Assembly (NCBI RefSeq): GCF_029633825.1
Contig: NZ_CP090641.1
Coordinates: 124,001 to 188,000 of the forward strand
From: Burkholderia contaminans
GTDB taxonomy: Bacteria; Pseudomonadota; Gammaproteobacteria; Burkholderiales; Burkholderiaceae
Reading direction: 5' to 3'
DNA: 64,000 nucleotides
Below, piece after piece: positions 1 through 7,609 of this stretch; positions within the stretch are counted from its first letter, which is position 1, and every line of letters begins with the position of its first letter. The notes under the pieces are model-generated. The model worked only from the letters and a program-made list of their open reading frames with translations, searched no databases and had not been told where the DNA came from. Made by a program: the position numbers and the translations under genes.

Positions 1-727
1 GCGTTTCCTCGATCACTTTCTGGTTGCGGCGCTGCACCGAGCAATCGCGTTCGCCGAGTGCGATTGCATCCCCGCGGCCGTCGCCGAAGATCTGCACTTC
101 GATGTGCCGCGCGTGCTCGACGAATTTCTCGAGATACACGCCCGCATGCGCGAAGTTCGCGGCGCCGAGCCGCACGACGGAATCGAACGCCGCTTCGAGC
201 TGCGCGGCGTCGCGGCACAGGGACATGCCGATCCCGCCGCCGCCGGCGGTGCTTTTCAGCATCACCGGGTAGCCGATCGCGTCGGCTTCGGCGAGCGCCG
301 TCCGTGCATCGTCGAGCAGGCCCGTACCGGGCAGCAGCGCGACGCCCTGTGCAGCGGCGAGTTCGCGCGCGGTGTGCTTGAGCCCGAACGCGCGCATCTG
401 GTCGCCGCGCGGCCCGATGAAGCGCAGGCCCGCCGCTTCGCATGCGTCGGCGAATCCCGCGTGCTCGGACAGGAAGCCGTAGCCGGGATGCACGGCTTGC
501 GCGCCCGTCTCGCGTGCGGCGGCGAGGATCGCCGCGACGTTCAGGTAGCTGTCCGGCGCCGGCGCGGGGCCGACCCGCACGGCTTCGTCGGCGAGCGCCA
601 CGTGGCGCGCATCACGGTCGGCGTCGGAGTAGATCGCGACCGATGCGATTCCGAGCCGTTTCAGCGTGCGGATCACGCGGCACGCGATTTCGCCGCGGTT
701 CGCGACGAGGACTTTCGTGAATTTCAT
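1..727 (-). CDS. Urea/guanidine carboxylase, N-terminal part (runs off window)
   Basis: This is the first ~242 residues of a biotin-dependent carboxylase; the rest lies beyond the left edge. It opens with [20 protein letters not shown], the classic start of a biotin-carboxylase domain. It keeps the HPGYGFLSE motif, the glycine-rich ATP loop (GGGGIGMS) and the ERDCS..RRNQK segment near the edge. The family carboxylates urea or guanidine with ATP and bicarbonate in the cytoplasm. The ATG is set by a strong GGGAGG Shine-Dalgarno 5 bases upstream. It follows two DUF1989 genes on the same strand, the arrangement of 'urea carboxylase-associated' operons. The guanidine-I riboswitch at the operon head makes guanidine the likely true substrate (known for this family; inferred here). 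Without the C-terminal biotin domain, acetyl- or propionyl-CoA carboxylase cannot be excluded from this fragment alone, but the neighbours argue against them. Confidence 0.85.
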   Translation of the reverse strand, partial: MKFTKVLVANRGEIACRVIRTLKRLGIASVAIYSDADRDARHVALADEAVRVGPAPAPDSYLNVAAILAAARETGAQAVHPGYGFLSEHAGFADACEAAGLRFIGPRGDQMRAFGLKHTARELAAAQGVALLPGTGLLDDARTALAEADAIGYPVMLKSTAGGGGIGMSLCRDAAQLEAAFDSVVRLGAANFAHAGVYLEKFVEHARHIEVQIFGDGRGDAIALGERDCSVQRRNQKVIEET

Positions 728-739
728 GTTGCCTCCCGC

Positions 740-830
740 CGGGCCGCCCCAAGGGAGGCAACCGCCCCCTTGGGGGGCAGCGAACATGTCGGTCCGGAGT
801 AGCGCTTCAGCGCGTACTCCGGCCCCATGC
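740..830. repeat. Intercistronic palindromic repeat element
   Basis: The 127-bp spacer between the second DUF1989 gene and the carboxylase gene holds two strong inverted repeats. One pairs CCCCAAGGG (747-755) with CCCTTGGGG (767-775). The other pairs CCGGAGTA (794-801) with TACTCCGG (815-822) and has an inner GCGCT/AGCGC stem. The text strongly resembles a dispersed intergenic repeat I recall from betaproteobacterial genomes; that is memory, not a search. It could act as an mRNA processing or stabilising element inside the operon. Confidence 0.55.
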
Positions 831-854
831 AAAGCAAGTGAGCGTGGCGGTCGT

Positions 855-1511
855 TCATTCCGCCTCCCAGATCGTGAGGCGCACCGGCGTCGGGTTGTAC
901 CCGTTGCACGGATTGTTGAGCTGCGGGCAGTTCGAGATCAGCACCGTGACGTCCATCTCCGCGCGCATCTCGACATACTTGCCCGGTGCGGAAATGCCGT
1001 CCTCGAACGTCAGCCCGCCGAGCGGCGTGACGGGCACGTTCATGAAGAAGTTGACGTTGCCGACCAGGTCGCGCTTGGTGAGCCGCGCACCCGCGCCGCA
1101 CGTGCAGTGCGTGATGGCGTTGAGGAAGCTGTCGCGGCAGTTGTGCATGTGCCGCTTGTCGAGCGCATAGCGCACGGTGTTGCTCTCGGCCGCGCACGCG
1201 CCGCCGAGCGTATCGTGACGGCCACAGGTATCGGCGACGATCGTCACCATCGGGTTGCCCCGGCTCGACAGCAGCACGCTGCCCGCGCTCAGGTACAGGT
1301 TGCGCTGCGCGCGGATGGTGTCCTGCGCGCTGTAGCGCTCCTCGGGGTCGTCGGACCGGTAGAACAGCGTGTCGACGGCCTGGTTGCCTTCGAGGTCGAG
1401 GATGCGGAAGACCTGCCCGCGCTTCAGGTCGTGCAGCCACGGTTCCCCCGCATTCAGCGTGGTGTCGTGAATGGCATCGCGCGGGTCGAGACGGCTTTCG
1501 ATGATCGGCAT
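855..1511 (-). CDS. DUF1989 protein, urea-carboxylase-associated type 2 (carboxyguanidine deiminase subunit)
   Basis: A 218-residue cytoplasmic protein of the DUF1989 family that accompanies urea/guanidine carboxylases. In guanidine-degrading bacteria two such proteins form the carboxyguanidine deiminase that yields allophanate (family knowledge). Visible features are [19 protein letters not shown] near residues 45-65, [11 protein letters not shown], and a Cys-rich centre ([14 protein letters not shown]). The motif [12 protein letters not shown] is shared with its neighbour. The centre could hold a metal. The start at ATG 1511 is backed by AAGGAGAG upstream. It lies 13 bp after the other DUF1989 gene and 127 bp before the carboxylase, so the three probably form one operon under the riboswitch at 2338-2462. 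Which subunit is CgdA and which CgdB cannot be decided from the sequence. Confidence 0.85.
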   Translation of the reverse strand: MPIIESRLDPRDAIHDTTLNAGEPWLHDLKRGQVFRILDLEGNQAVDTLFYRSDDPEERYSAQDTIRAQRNLYLSAGSVLLSSRGNPMVTIVADTCGRHDTLGGACAAESNTVRYALDKRHMHNCRDSFLNAITHCTCGAGARLTKRDLVGNVNFFMNVPVTPLGGLTFEDGISAPGKYVEMRAEMDVTVLISNCPQLNNPCNGYNPTPVRLTIWEAE

Positions 1512-1524
1512 GGCTCGGCTCTCC

Positions 1525-2280
1525 TTACGCAAACAGGCGATCGGTGTTGGCGAAGCCGCGCACGTTCTCGGCGCACGCGCGGCGGCACGGATCGTCTTCC
1601 GGCGCGGCACCGTCCGCCGGATACGCGCGGTACGCGATCAGCTTCACGGCCTTCGGCGCGTAGTCCGGGTGCGGATCGAGCGGATGCGGCGCGGTCGAGA
1701 ACGCTGCCAGCGTGTTCATCTCGAAACGCAGGTCGAGGGCACTGCCGGCCGGCGAATGTCCGGCGACGAAATCGAGCGCGCCGTCGTCGCGGGTGTCGAG
1801 CTTGCTGAAGAAATTGACGTTCGCGACCAGGTCGCGCGCCGACAGCCCGTATTTCGCGAGTTCGAGCACGAGGCTGTCCCGGCCGTTGCGGATCATCGCG
1901 TTGCGATCGGCCTGGTACGACGTCGTGCCGTACTTGTGCGCGAACAGCCGCGCGTCGCCGACGCCGCCGAGCGGGTCGTGCCAGCCGAGCGTGTCGGCCG
2001 TGATCGACGCGATCACGCGCCCCATGTCGGTGTACAGCGCATGGCCGCGCGTGAGATGCGCGGTGTGCTGTGCCTTCAGCGTGTCGGCCATGTTGTAGCG
2101 TTCGAGCGGGTCTTCCTGGCGATGAAATACGGCGGACAGGTTCGCGCCGCCGTCGACATCGACGACGCGCAGCGCGAGGCCGCGGCGCAGGATGCCGGAC
2201 CAGTGGGTTCCGGCGGGAATGAGCGTTTCCCACACGACGTGTGGCGGCGGGGCAAGGACGGCTTGGGGGCTCGGCGACAT
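1525..2280 (-). CDS. DUF1989 protein, urea-carboxylase-associated type 1 (carboxyguanidine deiminase partner)
   Basis: A 251-residue paralogue of the following gene and the first gene of the operon. It shares the framework [31 protein letters not shown] and [13 protein letters not shown]. It lacks the central cysteines of its partner; its only Cys residues sit near the C-terminus ([11 protein letters not shown]). The two probably form a heteromer in which the Cys-rich subunit holds the active metal (inference). The ATG at 2280 follows a CGGAG Shine-Dalgarno and lies 58 bp after the end of the guanidine-I riboswitch. An in-frame extension upstream would run through the riboswitch and is rejected. 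Expression should rise with guanidine. Confidence 0.85.
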   Translation of the reverse strand: MSPSPQAVLAPPPHVVWETLIPAGTHWSGILRRGLALRVVDVDGGANLSAVFHRQEDPLERYNMADTLKAQHTAHLTRGHALYTDMGRVIASITADTLGWHDPLGGVGDARLFAHKYGTTSYQADRNAMIRNGRDSLVLELAKYGLSARDLVANVNFFSKLDTRDDGALDFVAGHSPAGSALDLRFEMNTLAAFSTAPHPLDPHPDYAPKAVKLIAYRAYPADGAAPEDDPCRRACAENVRGFANTDRLFA

Positions 2281-2337
2281 GGCGGCTCCGGGGTCGATTG
2301 GACAAAAGGCGTGAGAGGGCGACCGAACGACATCGCG

Positions 2338-2462
2338 ACCTCCCGGGCTTTTATCCCTCCGTGGAGCCTCGCCGTTTCCTCGAAGCGAGGAGAAGACAAG
2401 ACCGGATTGCTCTCGGACCAGCCATCGCGCGGCGCGAACGCCGCACGACCGGAACCCTAGCG
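2338..2462 (-). promoter_or_regulatory. Guanidine-I (ykkC) riboswitch, copy 1
   Basis: Reading the minus strand, three conserved blocks of the guanidine-I class are present in order and at normal spacing: CTAGGGTTCCGG (2460-2449), CTGGTCCGAGAGC (2421-2409) and GGGATAAAAGCCCGGGAG (ending at 2340). A variable arm with a GAGG..CCTC-type hairpin lies between blocks two and three. It heads the DUF1989-DUF1989-carboxylase operon. There is no clear T-rich terminator between aptamer and start codon, so control may act on translation or by a mechanism not visible here. Confidence 0.92.
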
Positions 2463-2907
2463 ATCCTGAAGATGATGCAAATTGCTTCGCACCTCTCGGG
2501 CACTGAATAAGCGAGTTGCGTGCCAGCGTGTGAGGAATCGCCGCGCCACGCGGCTTTCCGGCAAGCGCGCACTGACGGACACCGCACCGGATGCGGATGG
2601 CTGCCCTCACGGCGGGCGTGCCGCGCACCATGCGAACGCGCGCCCGCACCGGTGCAGTGCGCGCCGCGCCTGCCTGTACGACACGATCGGCAATGGCATG
2701 GGCATTGCTCGATGCATGCACCTTCACTCGATACGCGACACCTCATGAACAAGCTCGACCTGCTCCGGCGCGCGCTGAGCGCGCTCTTCTCCGCCCGCTT
2801 CATCGAACTGCAGCGCAGGTCGCGGCGCCACTGAGCCGCCCCGCCGCGCGCCGTTGGCACGCTTCTCGCTCGGCATGACGCCGAGAGGTGCGGCGGCATC
2901 GCATCTT
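2463..2907. other. Divergent promoter region between two riboswitches
   Basis: This 445-bp stretch has no credible gene; frames on both strands lack Shine-Dalgarno sites and family features. It must hold both promoters that drive the leftward carboxylase operon and the rightward binding-protein gene. I see no clear -35/-10 pair or operator. The segment at 2690-2730 (ATGGCATGGGCATTGCTCG...) has some repeat character only. Confidence 0.6.
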
Positions 2908-3025
2908 AGGGGTGCTAGGGTTCCGGTTCATCGAACGTCTGGTCCGAGAGCAGCCCGGTGCGGGTTCGTCCGATCGCGAGACCGGACGCACACGCGCTAC
3001 ACGGCGGGACAAAAGCCCGGGAGAT
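2908..3025 (+). promoter_or_regulatory. Guanidine-I (ykkC) riboswitch, copy 2
   Basis: The plus strand carries the same three blocks: CTAGGGTTCCGG (2915-2926), CTGGTCCGAGAGC (2939-2951) and GGGACAAAAGCCCGGGAG (3006-3023), with ACACGCGCTACACGG just before the last. This copy has shorter first and longer second arms than copy 1, so the two are not a recent duplication of identical sequence. It precedes the binding-protein gene at 3163 by 137 bp. That leader contains GC-rich inverted repeats (CGGCC around 3090-3105) that might form the expression platform. Confidence 0.92.
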
Positions 3026-3162
3026 TGGCGATGGCAACGGCCGTCGCGCCTCTCCGTGGCCGCTTCATTCGTTCCGCATCCGCAGGAACCGGCCACGCGG
3101 CCGGACCGCGCACGAGCACGGTCCGTATCGACGATCCCGATCCCGGTCTCCTGGAGAAAACG

Positions 3163-4185
3163 ATGACCCGCCCCGCCCTGGCGCCTGGCCGCCTGCTGTC
3201 CCGCCGTTCCGTCCGTCACGCATGGGGGGCCGCCGTTACGGCCGCCGCGCTACTCATGACACCCGCCGCGCACGCGGCAGCACCGCTCAAGATCGGCTAC
3301 AGCGACTGGCCCGGCTGGGTCGCGTTCCAGGTCGCACTCGACAAGGGATGGTTCAAGGAAGCCGGTGTCGATGTCGATTTCGAATGGTTCGATTACTCGG
3401 CATCGCTCGACGCGTTCTCCGCGGGCAAGCTCGACGCGGTCGCGGCGACGAATGGCGACGCGCTCGTCACGGGCTCGGCCGGCGCGAAGAACGTGATGGT
3501 CCTGCTCACCGACTATTCCGCCGGCAACGACATGATCGTCGCCAAGCCGCCGCTGCGCACCGTCGAGGCGCTGAAGGGCAAGAAGGTCGGCGTCGAACTC
3601 GGCCTCGTCGATCACCTGCTGCTCGAAACCGCGCTGCAGAAGCACGGGCTGAAGGACGGCGACGTGACGCTCGTGAACGCGAAAACCAACGAGCTGCCGC
3701 AGGTGCTCGGCTCGTCGTCGGACATCGCCGCGGTGGCCGCCTGGCAGCCGAACGCGGGCGAGGCGTTGAAGCGCGCACCGGGCGCACGCGCGATCTTCAC
3801 GTCGGCGGATGCGCCCGGGCTGATCTACGACGCGATCACGGTCGCGCCGGCCAGCCTTGCCGCGCGCCGCGCCGACTGGGCCAAGGTGATCAAGGTCTGG
3901 TACCGCTGCGTCGCCTACATCAACGATCCGAAGACGCAGGGTGACGCAGTCAAGATCATGTCCGCACGCGTCGGGCTTGCGCCGGAGCAGTACCTCCCGC
4001 TGCTGAAGGGCACGCACCTGCTCGACGAAGCCGCCGCAAAGCGCGCGTTCCGCAAGGGCGACGGACTCGATTCGATCTACGGCTCGACGCGCAACGCGAA
4101 TGCGTTCAACGTGCGCAACGGCGTGTACAAGCAGTCGCAGGACATCGACGCGTATATCGATCCGCGCCTGGTGATGCCGCATTGA
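3163..4185 (+). CDS. ABC transporter substrate-binding protein, riboswitch-controlled (guanidine/urea type)
   Basis: A 340-residue periplasmic binding protein of the nitrate/taurine/sulfonate (NMT1/SsuA-like) class. A signal peptide of ~40 residues ends at AHAAAPLKIGYSD. Typical features follow: WPGWVAFQVALDKGWFKEAG, DAFSAGKLDAVAATNGDALV and LKGKKVGVELGLVDH. The start at 3163 has CTGGAG upstream; an in-frame ATG at 3031 lacks a Shine-Dalgarno and would spoil the signal peptide. It is the only gene behind riboswitch copy 2, so guanidine or a guanidine compound is its likely ligand (inference). Such binding proteins normally sit with a permease and an ATPase. None follows here; a porin gene comes next after 240 bp. 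The partner subunits must be encoded elsewhere, perhaps beyond the left edge. Confidence 0.85.
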   Translation: MTRPALAPGRLLSRRSVRHAWGAAVTAAALLMTPAAHAAAPLKIGYSDWPGWVAFQVALDKGWFKEAGVDVDFEWFDYSASLDAFSAGKLDAVAATNGDALVTGSAGAKNVMVLLTDYSAGNDMIVAKPPLRTVEALKGKKVGVELGLVDHLLLETALQKHGLKDGDVTLVNAKTNELPQVLGSSSDIAAVAAWQPNAGEALKRAPGARAIFTSADAPGLIYDAITVAPASLAARRADWAKVIKVWYRCVAYINDPKTQGDAVKIMSARVGLAPEQYLPLLKGTHLLDEAAAKRAFRKGDGLDSIYGSTRNANAFNVRNGVYKQSQDIDAYIDPRLVMPH

Positions 4186-4429
4186 CGGACGCGGGGCCGG
4201 GCTTCGCGCGCCGGCCCCGCGCGCGCACTTCCCCCCACACCGAGGTTGCGTCAATCCGCACCCGCCGCCTGACCGTCTTCCCGCCCCCACCTCGCCGCGA
4301 CTCCACGCGATTCCACGCGATTTCGCAGAGGACCTTTCCTGTGCAGCGCCTTAATCGACTGCCACACGATCTCCAATAATGGCCGCTCGATCCGCCGGCC
4401 ACCGGGCCGGAAAAACGATAAAAACTCCT

Positions 4430-5641
4430 ATGCATTCCTACAAGATGAACCAGCACGCCGGGACTCGACTCGCGGGGACCGCCATTGCCACCTGCCTGAC
4501 CGCCCTCGCGTCGGGCGGTGTCCACGCACAGAGCAGCGTCACGCTGTACGGACTGATCGACACGTCGATCACTTACGCGACCAACCAGCGCACGCACGGC
4601 GCCGGCTCGCCGGGCAGCGGCACCGTCGCGATGACGAGCGGCGCACTGAACGCGTCGCGCTGGGGGCTGCGCGGCCGCGAGGATCTGGGCGGCGGGACCG
4701 CGGCGGTCTTCACGCTCGAGAACGGCTTCTCGGGCACCACCGGCGCACTGTCGCAGAAAGGCGTCGACCTGTTCGGCCGCCAGGCATGGATCGGCCTGAG
4801 CTCGAAGACGGCCGGCACGCTCACGTTCGGCCGCCAGTACGACCTGATCCTCGATTTCGTGACGCCGCTCGGCGCGTCCGGCCCCGGCTGGGGCGGCAAC
4901 CTCGCGGTGCATCCGTACGACAACGACGATTCGAACCGCAACCTTCGCATCAACCACGCGGTGAAGTACACGAGCCCGACGTACCGCGGGCTGACGTTCG
5001 GCGCGATGGTCGGGTTCTCGAACACGGCCGGCCAGTTCGCCAACAACGCGGCGTGGAGCGCGGGCGTGTCATATGCGAACGGACCGCTGAAGCTCGGCGC
5101 CGGTTACCTGAAGATCAGCCGTGACCGCAATGCGCCGAACCCGAATGGCGCGCTCAGCACGGTCGACGGCTCGGCGACGATCACCGGCGGCAACCAGCAG
5201 ATCTGGGCCGCGGCCGGCCGCTATGCATTCGGTCCGCATTCGGTCGGCGCCGCGTGGTCGCACTCGACCACCGACGGCGTGACCGGCGTGCTCCAGGGCG
5301 GCGGCATCGCGCCGCTGAAGGGTGAATCGCTGGTGTTCGACAATTTCACGATCGACGGGCGCTACGCCGTCACGCGTGCGTTGAGCCTTTCTGCCGCCTA
5401 CACGTACACGATGGGCCGCTTCGACACGCGCACCGGGCAAACGCGCCCGAAATGGAACCAGGTCGTGGCGCAAGCCGACTATGCGCTGTCGAAGCGCACC
5501 GATGCGTACCTCGAAGGCGTCTACCAGAGCGTGAGCGGCGGCAACGGCAATCCCGCGTTCAACGCGACCGTCTGGACGCTGACACCATCGGCGAACAGCA
5601 ACCAGGTCGTCGTCGCGCTGGGGCTGCGGCACAAGTTCTGA
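4430..5641 (+). CDS. OmpC-type general porin
   Basis: A trimeric outer-membrane porin of the Burkholderia Gram-negative porin family. The mature protein begins after a signal peptide ending GGVHAQ, with the hallmark SSVTLYGLIDTSITY. Other family marks are the ASRWGLRGREDLGGG motif, FGRQAWIGLSSKTAGTLTFGRQ, and a C-terminal beta strand ending in Phe (VVALGLRHKF), needed for BAM recognition. The length of 403 residues is normal. The start is uncertain: ATG 4430, 4445 and 4379 are all in frame, and none has a strong Shine-Dalgarno. It allows diffusion of small hydrophilic solutes. It lies 244 bp after the riboswitch-controlled binding protein on the same strand; co-transcription is possible but not shown. 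Confidence 0.93.
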   Translation: MHSYKMNQHAGTRLAGTAIATCLTALASGGVHAQSSVTLYGLIDTSITYATNQRTHGAGSPGSGTVAMTSGALNASRWGLRGREDLGGGTAAVFTLENGFSGTTGALSQKGVDLFGRQAWIGLSSKTAGTLTFGRQYDLILDFVTPLGASGPGWGGNLAVHPYDNDDSNRNLRINHAVKYTSPTYRGLTFGAMVGFSNTAGQFANNAAWSAGVSYANGPLKLGAGYLKISRDRNAPNPNGALSTVDGSATITGGNQQIWAAAGRYAFGPHSVGAAWSHSTTDGVTGVLQGGGIAPLKGESLVFDNFTIDGRYAVTRALSLSAAYTYTMGRFDTRTGQTRPKWNQVVAQADYALSKRTDAYLEGVYQSVSGGNGNPAFNATVWTLTPSANSNQVVVALGLRHKF

Positions 5642-6046
5642 CGATGCAATACGGAGCGGCGCAGCGCAAAACTGTTGCGCCGACCGTGTCGGGCAGGCGT
5701 TTCCAGCCCCGCTCGATCGTCATGCCCCGAGCCGGAATGGCCGCGCCCGCGCACGGCCTTTTCGCTGTGTCGTCGCCCCGCGCGACGACAAAAATGCGCC
5801 CCGGTCTGTCGCATCGGCGCAAAAAAATGCGGAGAAACTGGTCACGCTGTGACATTTTTCCTAATCTGTCTCCAGCGACGCCGCGATTTGGCGTTCCGGT
5901 CGCGACACTCTTTCATATGGCGCACCACCGGCTTACGAACATGATTCACGTCGTAAGTGCCGGCCTTTCGCGCCATTCCGGCCGGATACGGGCGTGCCGG
6001 TCGCACGCCCCACGCGTTCAACGCAGTCAACCGCTGGAGACGAACG
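5642..6046. other. Intergenic region with weak terminator-like hairpins
   Basis: There is no gene in these 405 bp. Two inverted repeats follow the porin: GCGCAA/TTGCGC (5664-5680) and GGCCG/CGGCC followed by TTTT (5739-5762). The second is the better candidate for a porin terminator. The A-rich stretch near 5820-5860 probably belongs to the promoter of the next gene. Confidence 0.4.
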
Positions 6047-6538
6047 ATGAGCAAAACGAACCGATTTGCGGTCCTCGCAACCTTCGTGCTGCTGGCCGGC
6101 TGCCACAATGCGGCGAAGACGCCCGAGAATGCCGGCACGGAGCCGACACCCTCGAGCGAAGCCGTCGCCACGGTGACGGCCGACGAGCTCAATGATCCGA
6201 ACAGCCCGCTCGCGAAGCGCAGCGTCTACTTCGATTTCGACCAGTACTCCGTCAAGCCCGAATACCAGTCGCTGCTGCAGGCGCACGCCGACTACCTGCG
6301 CAGCCATCCGTCGCGGCACGTGCTGATCCAGGGCAACACCGACGAACGCGGCACGTCCGAATACAACCTCGCGCTCGGCCAACGCCGCTCGCAAGCCGTG
6401 ATGAGCGGGCTCGAAACGCTCGGCGTGCAAGCCTCGCAACTCGAGGCGGTCAGCCTCGGCAAGGAAAAGCCGGTTGCGCTCGGCCACGACGAGGATTCGT
6501 GGGCGCAGAACCGCCGCGCCGATCTCGTCTATCGTTGA
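6047..6538 (+). CDS. Pal-like OmpA-domain lipoprotein
   Basis: A 163-residue lipoprotein. A lipobox, LLAGC, lies after a ~20-residue signal, so the mature N-terminus is a lipidated Cys. A short Pro/Thr linker leads to an OmpA/Pal peptidoglycan-binding domain: VYFDFDQYSVKPEYQSLLQAHADYLR, then QGNTDERGTSEYNLALGQRRSQAV and a C-terminal NRRADLVYR. These are the usual diaminopimelate contacts of Pal. The ATG at 6047 follows CTGGAG. The housekeeping pal gene normally lies in the tol operon. No tolB, tolA or cpoB gene is nearby, so this is probably a second Pal paralogue with a role in envelope anchoring or stress. Confidence 0.88.
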   Translation: MSKTNRFAVLATFVLLAGCHNAAKTPENAGTEPTPSSEAVATVTADELNDPNSPLAKRSVYFDFDQYSVKPEYQSLLQAHADYLRSHPSRHVLIQGNTDERGTSEYNLALGQRRSQAVMSGLETLGVQASQLEAVSLGKEKPVALGHDEDSWAQNRRADLVYR

Positions 6539-6544
6539 TCGCGG

Positions 6545-6561
6545 GCCGCCGCGACGGCGGC
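6545..6561. terminator. GC-rich hairpin between convergent genes
   Basis: A perfect GCCGCCG/CGGCGGC stem with a 3-base loop follows the Pal-like gene by 6 bp, in the space before a converging gene. It has no T-tract, so a role as terminator is tentative. Confidence 0.35.
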
Positions 6562-6685
6562 GGCATCCGCTTCAGGAACGGCATGGCAGCCCGCAGGCCG
6601 CTGAAGCGGCCGCACGGTTCCGCCCGCGGCATGCTCGCGAGCAACGACACTGCGCCCGGACACTGCGCCCGATGACGCGCCGCGT

Positions 6686-7150
6686 TCAACGCCGGCGTGC
6701 GAGCCGCCGATGAAGCCAGTGCGACAGCACGGCCGACGTCACGATCGCATCGAGCGTGGCGATCGCGTTGATGTCGCCGACCTTGTCGGATTTCTGGAGG
6801 TAGGCCACGAGTTCGACGAAGCCGATCATCGCGCCTGCCCCGACGACCATCCCCAGCAGCACGAACCAGCGCCGCCGGATCCGCGTGCCGATTGCACCCA
6901 TGATGCCGCCCGCCACGGCCGCGGGCACGAAATAGCCGAACAGGAACGACGCGAAGAAGATCAGCGGCACCATGCTGGCGCCGATCTTCAGTACCTCCCA
7001 CGACGGACCGTCGATCAACGACCACGCGATCAGCATCACGGCCGGTCAGACGAGCGATGCGACCAGCGGGCCGCCGACGGCAAACGACATGTAGCCGAAC
7101 ATGACGGGATGGGACAGACGCAACGGCGGACGTTCTGCGGTAGCACTCAT
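6686..7150 (-). pseudogene. Small integral membrane protein gene interrupted by in-frame TGA
   Basis: One reading frame runs from ATG 7150 through 155 codons, with a single TGA at codon 35 (7046-7048). The first part reads MSATAERPPLRLSHPVMFGY and goes on to GGPLVASLV. After the stop the frame continues PAVMLIAWSLIDGPSWEVLK, with hydrophobic segments PLIFFASFLFGYFVPAAVAGGI, WFVLLGMVVGAGAMIGFVELV and a basic C-terminus. The residues on both sides of the stop read as one continuous protein, with a membrane segment spanning the break, so a nonsense mutation is likely. The downstream part could restart at GTG 7039, but no Shine-Dalgarno is visible there. No family is recognised. A selenocysteine reading is unlikely, as no such context is apparent. 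A sequencing error is possible. Confidence 0.6.
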
Positions 7151-7359
7151 GTTCTTTGTAGTCGGAATCGGAATGGCGGCTGCCGGAGTGTATCAAGGCA
7201 CGGCAAGATGCCTCCGGTCTGCCCTTTCGCGTTCGACGATTCGCAAAAAAGCATGGAATAAACCGCCCGCCCGAAACGTTTCGTATTTCGTCAGCGCGCA
7301 GACGCACGGTTCGAGCGAACCGGCCTTTCCAGCGTCCCGCGTGCGGCAAGGAGGCGGAC

Positions 7360-7521
7360 ATGAAATCGGCAAGGTTGGCCGCGGCGCTGATCGCCGCGCT
7401 GGTGCTCGCGCTGTCGGCGGGGTGTATGTCGTCGGGTAGTGGCCCGGCGCAGGGACCGGGCATGAGCCGGTATGGCGGCGGCTCGGGAGGCAGCGGAGGC
7501 GGTGGCGGCAGCGGCTACTGA
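7360..7521 (+). CDS. 53-residue glycine-rich lipoprotein
   Basis: A short gene with a very strong Shine-Dalgarno (AAGGAGG, 6 bases before the ATG). It encodes MKSARLAAALIAALVLALSA followed by GC, a clear lipobox (LSAGC). The mature peptide of ~32 residues is a Ser/Gly/Pro-rich tail (GSGPAQGPGMSRYGGGSGG..., ending GGSGY) with no charged core. It is likely anchored in the outer membrane. No function is known to me. It stands alone, converging on the cytochrome gene at 7610. The start, signal and ribosome site together make it more credible than most small frames in such GC-rich DNA. Confidence 0.72.
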   Translation: MKSARLAAALIAALVLALSAGCMSSGSGPAQGPGMSRYGGGSGGSGGGGGSGY

Positions 7522-7609
7522 AGGACCGCTGCAGAAAATCGGGCGACGCGTCGCGCGCGAGCACCGGAAACGGCTCGATCGCGCGCGACGCCCCGCCCTG
7601 CGGCACGAC

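Noticed and set aside
3031..3162. In-frame N-terminal extension of the riboswitch-controlled binding protein from ATG 3031.
   Set aside because: No Shine-Dalgarno, and the normal signal peptide begins at 3163 with CTGGAG upstream.
7046..7048. Selenocysteine reading of the in-frame TGA.
   Set aside because: No selenoprotein family match and no evident SECIS-like element right after the codon; a nonsense mutation or sequencing error is simpler.
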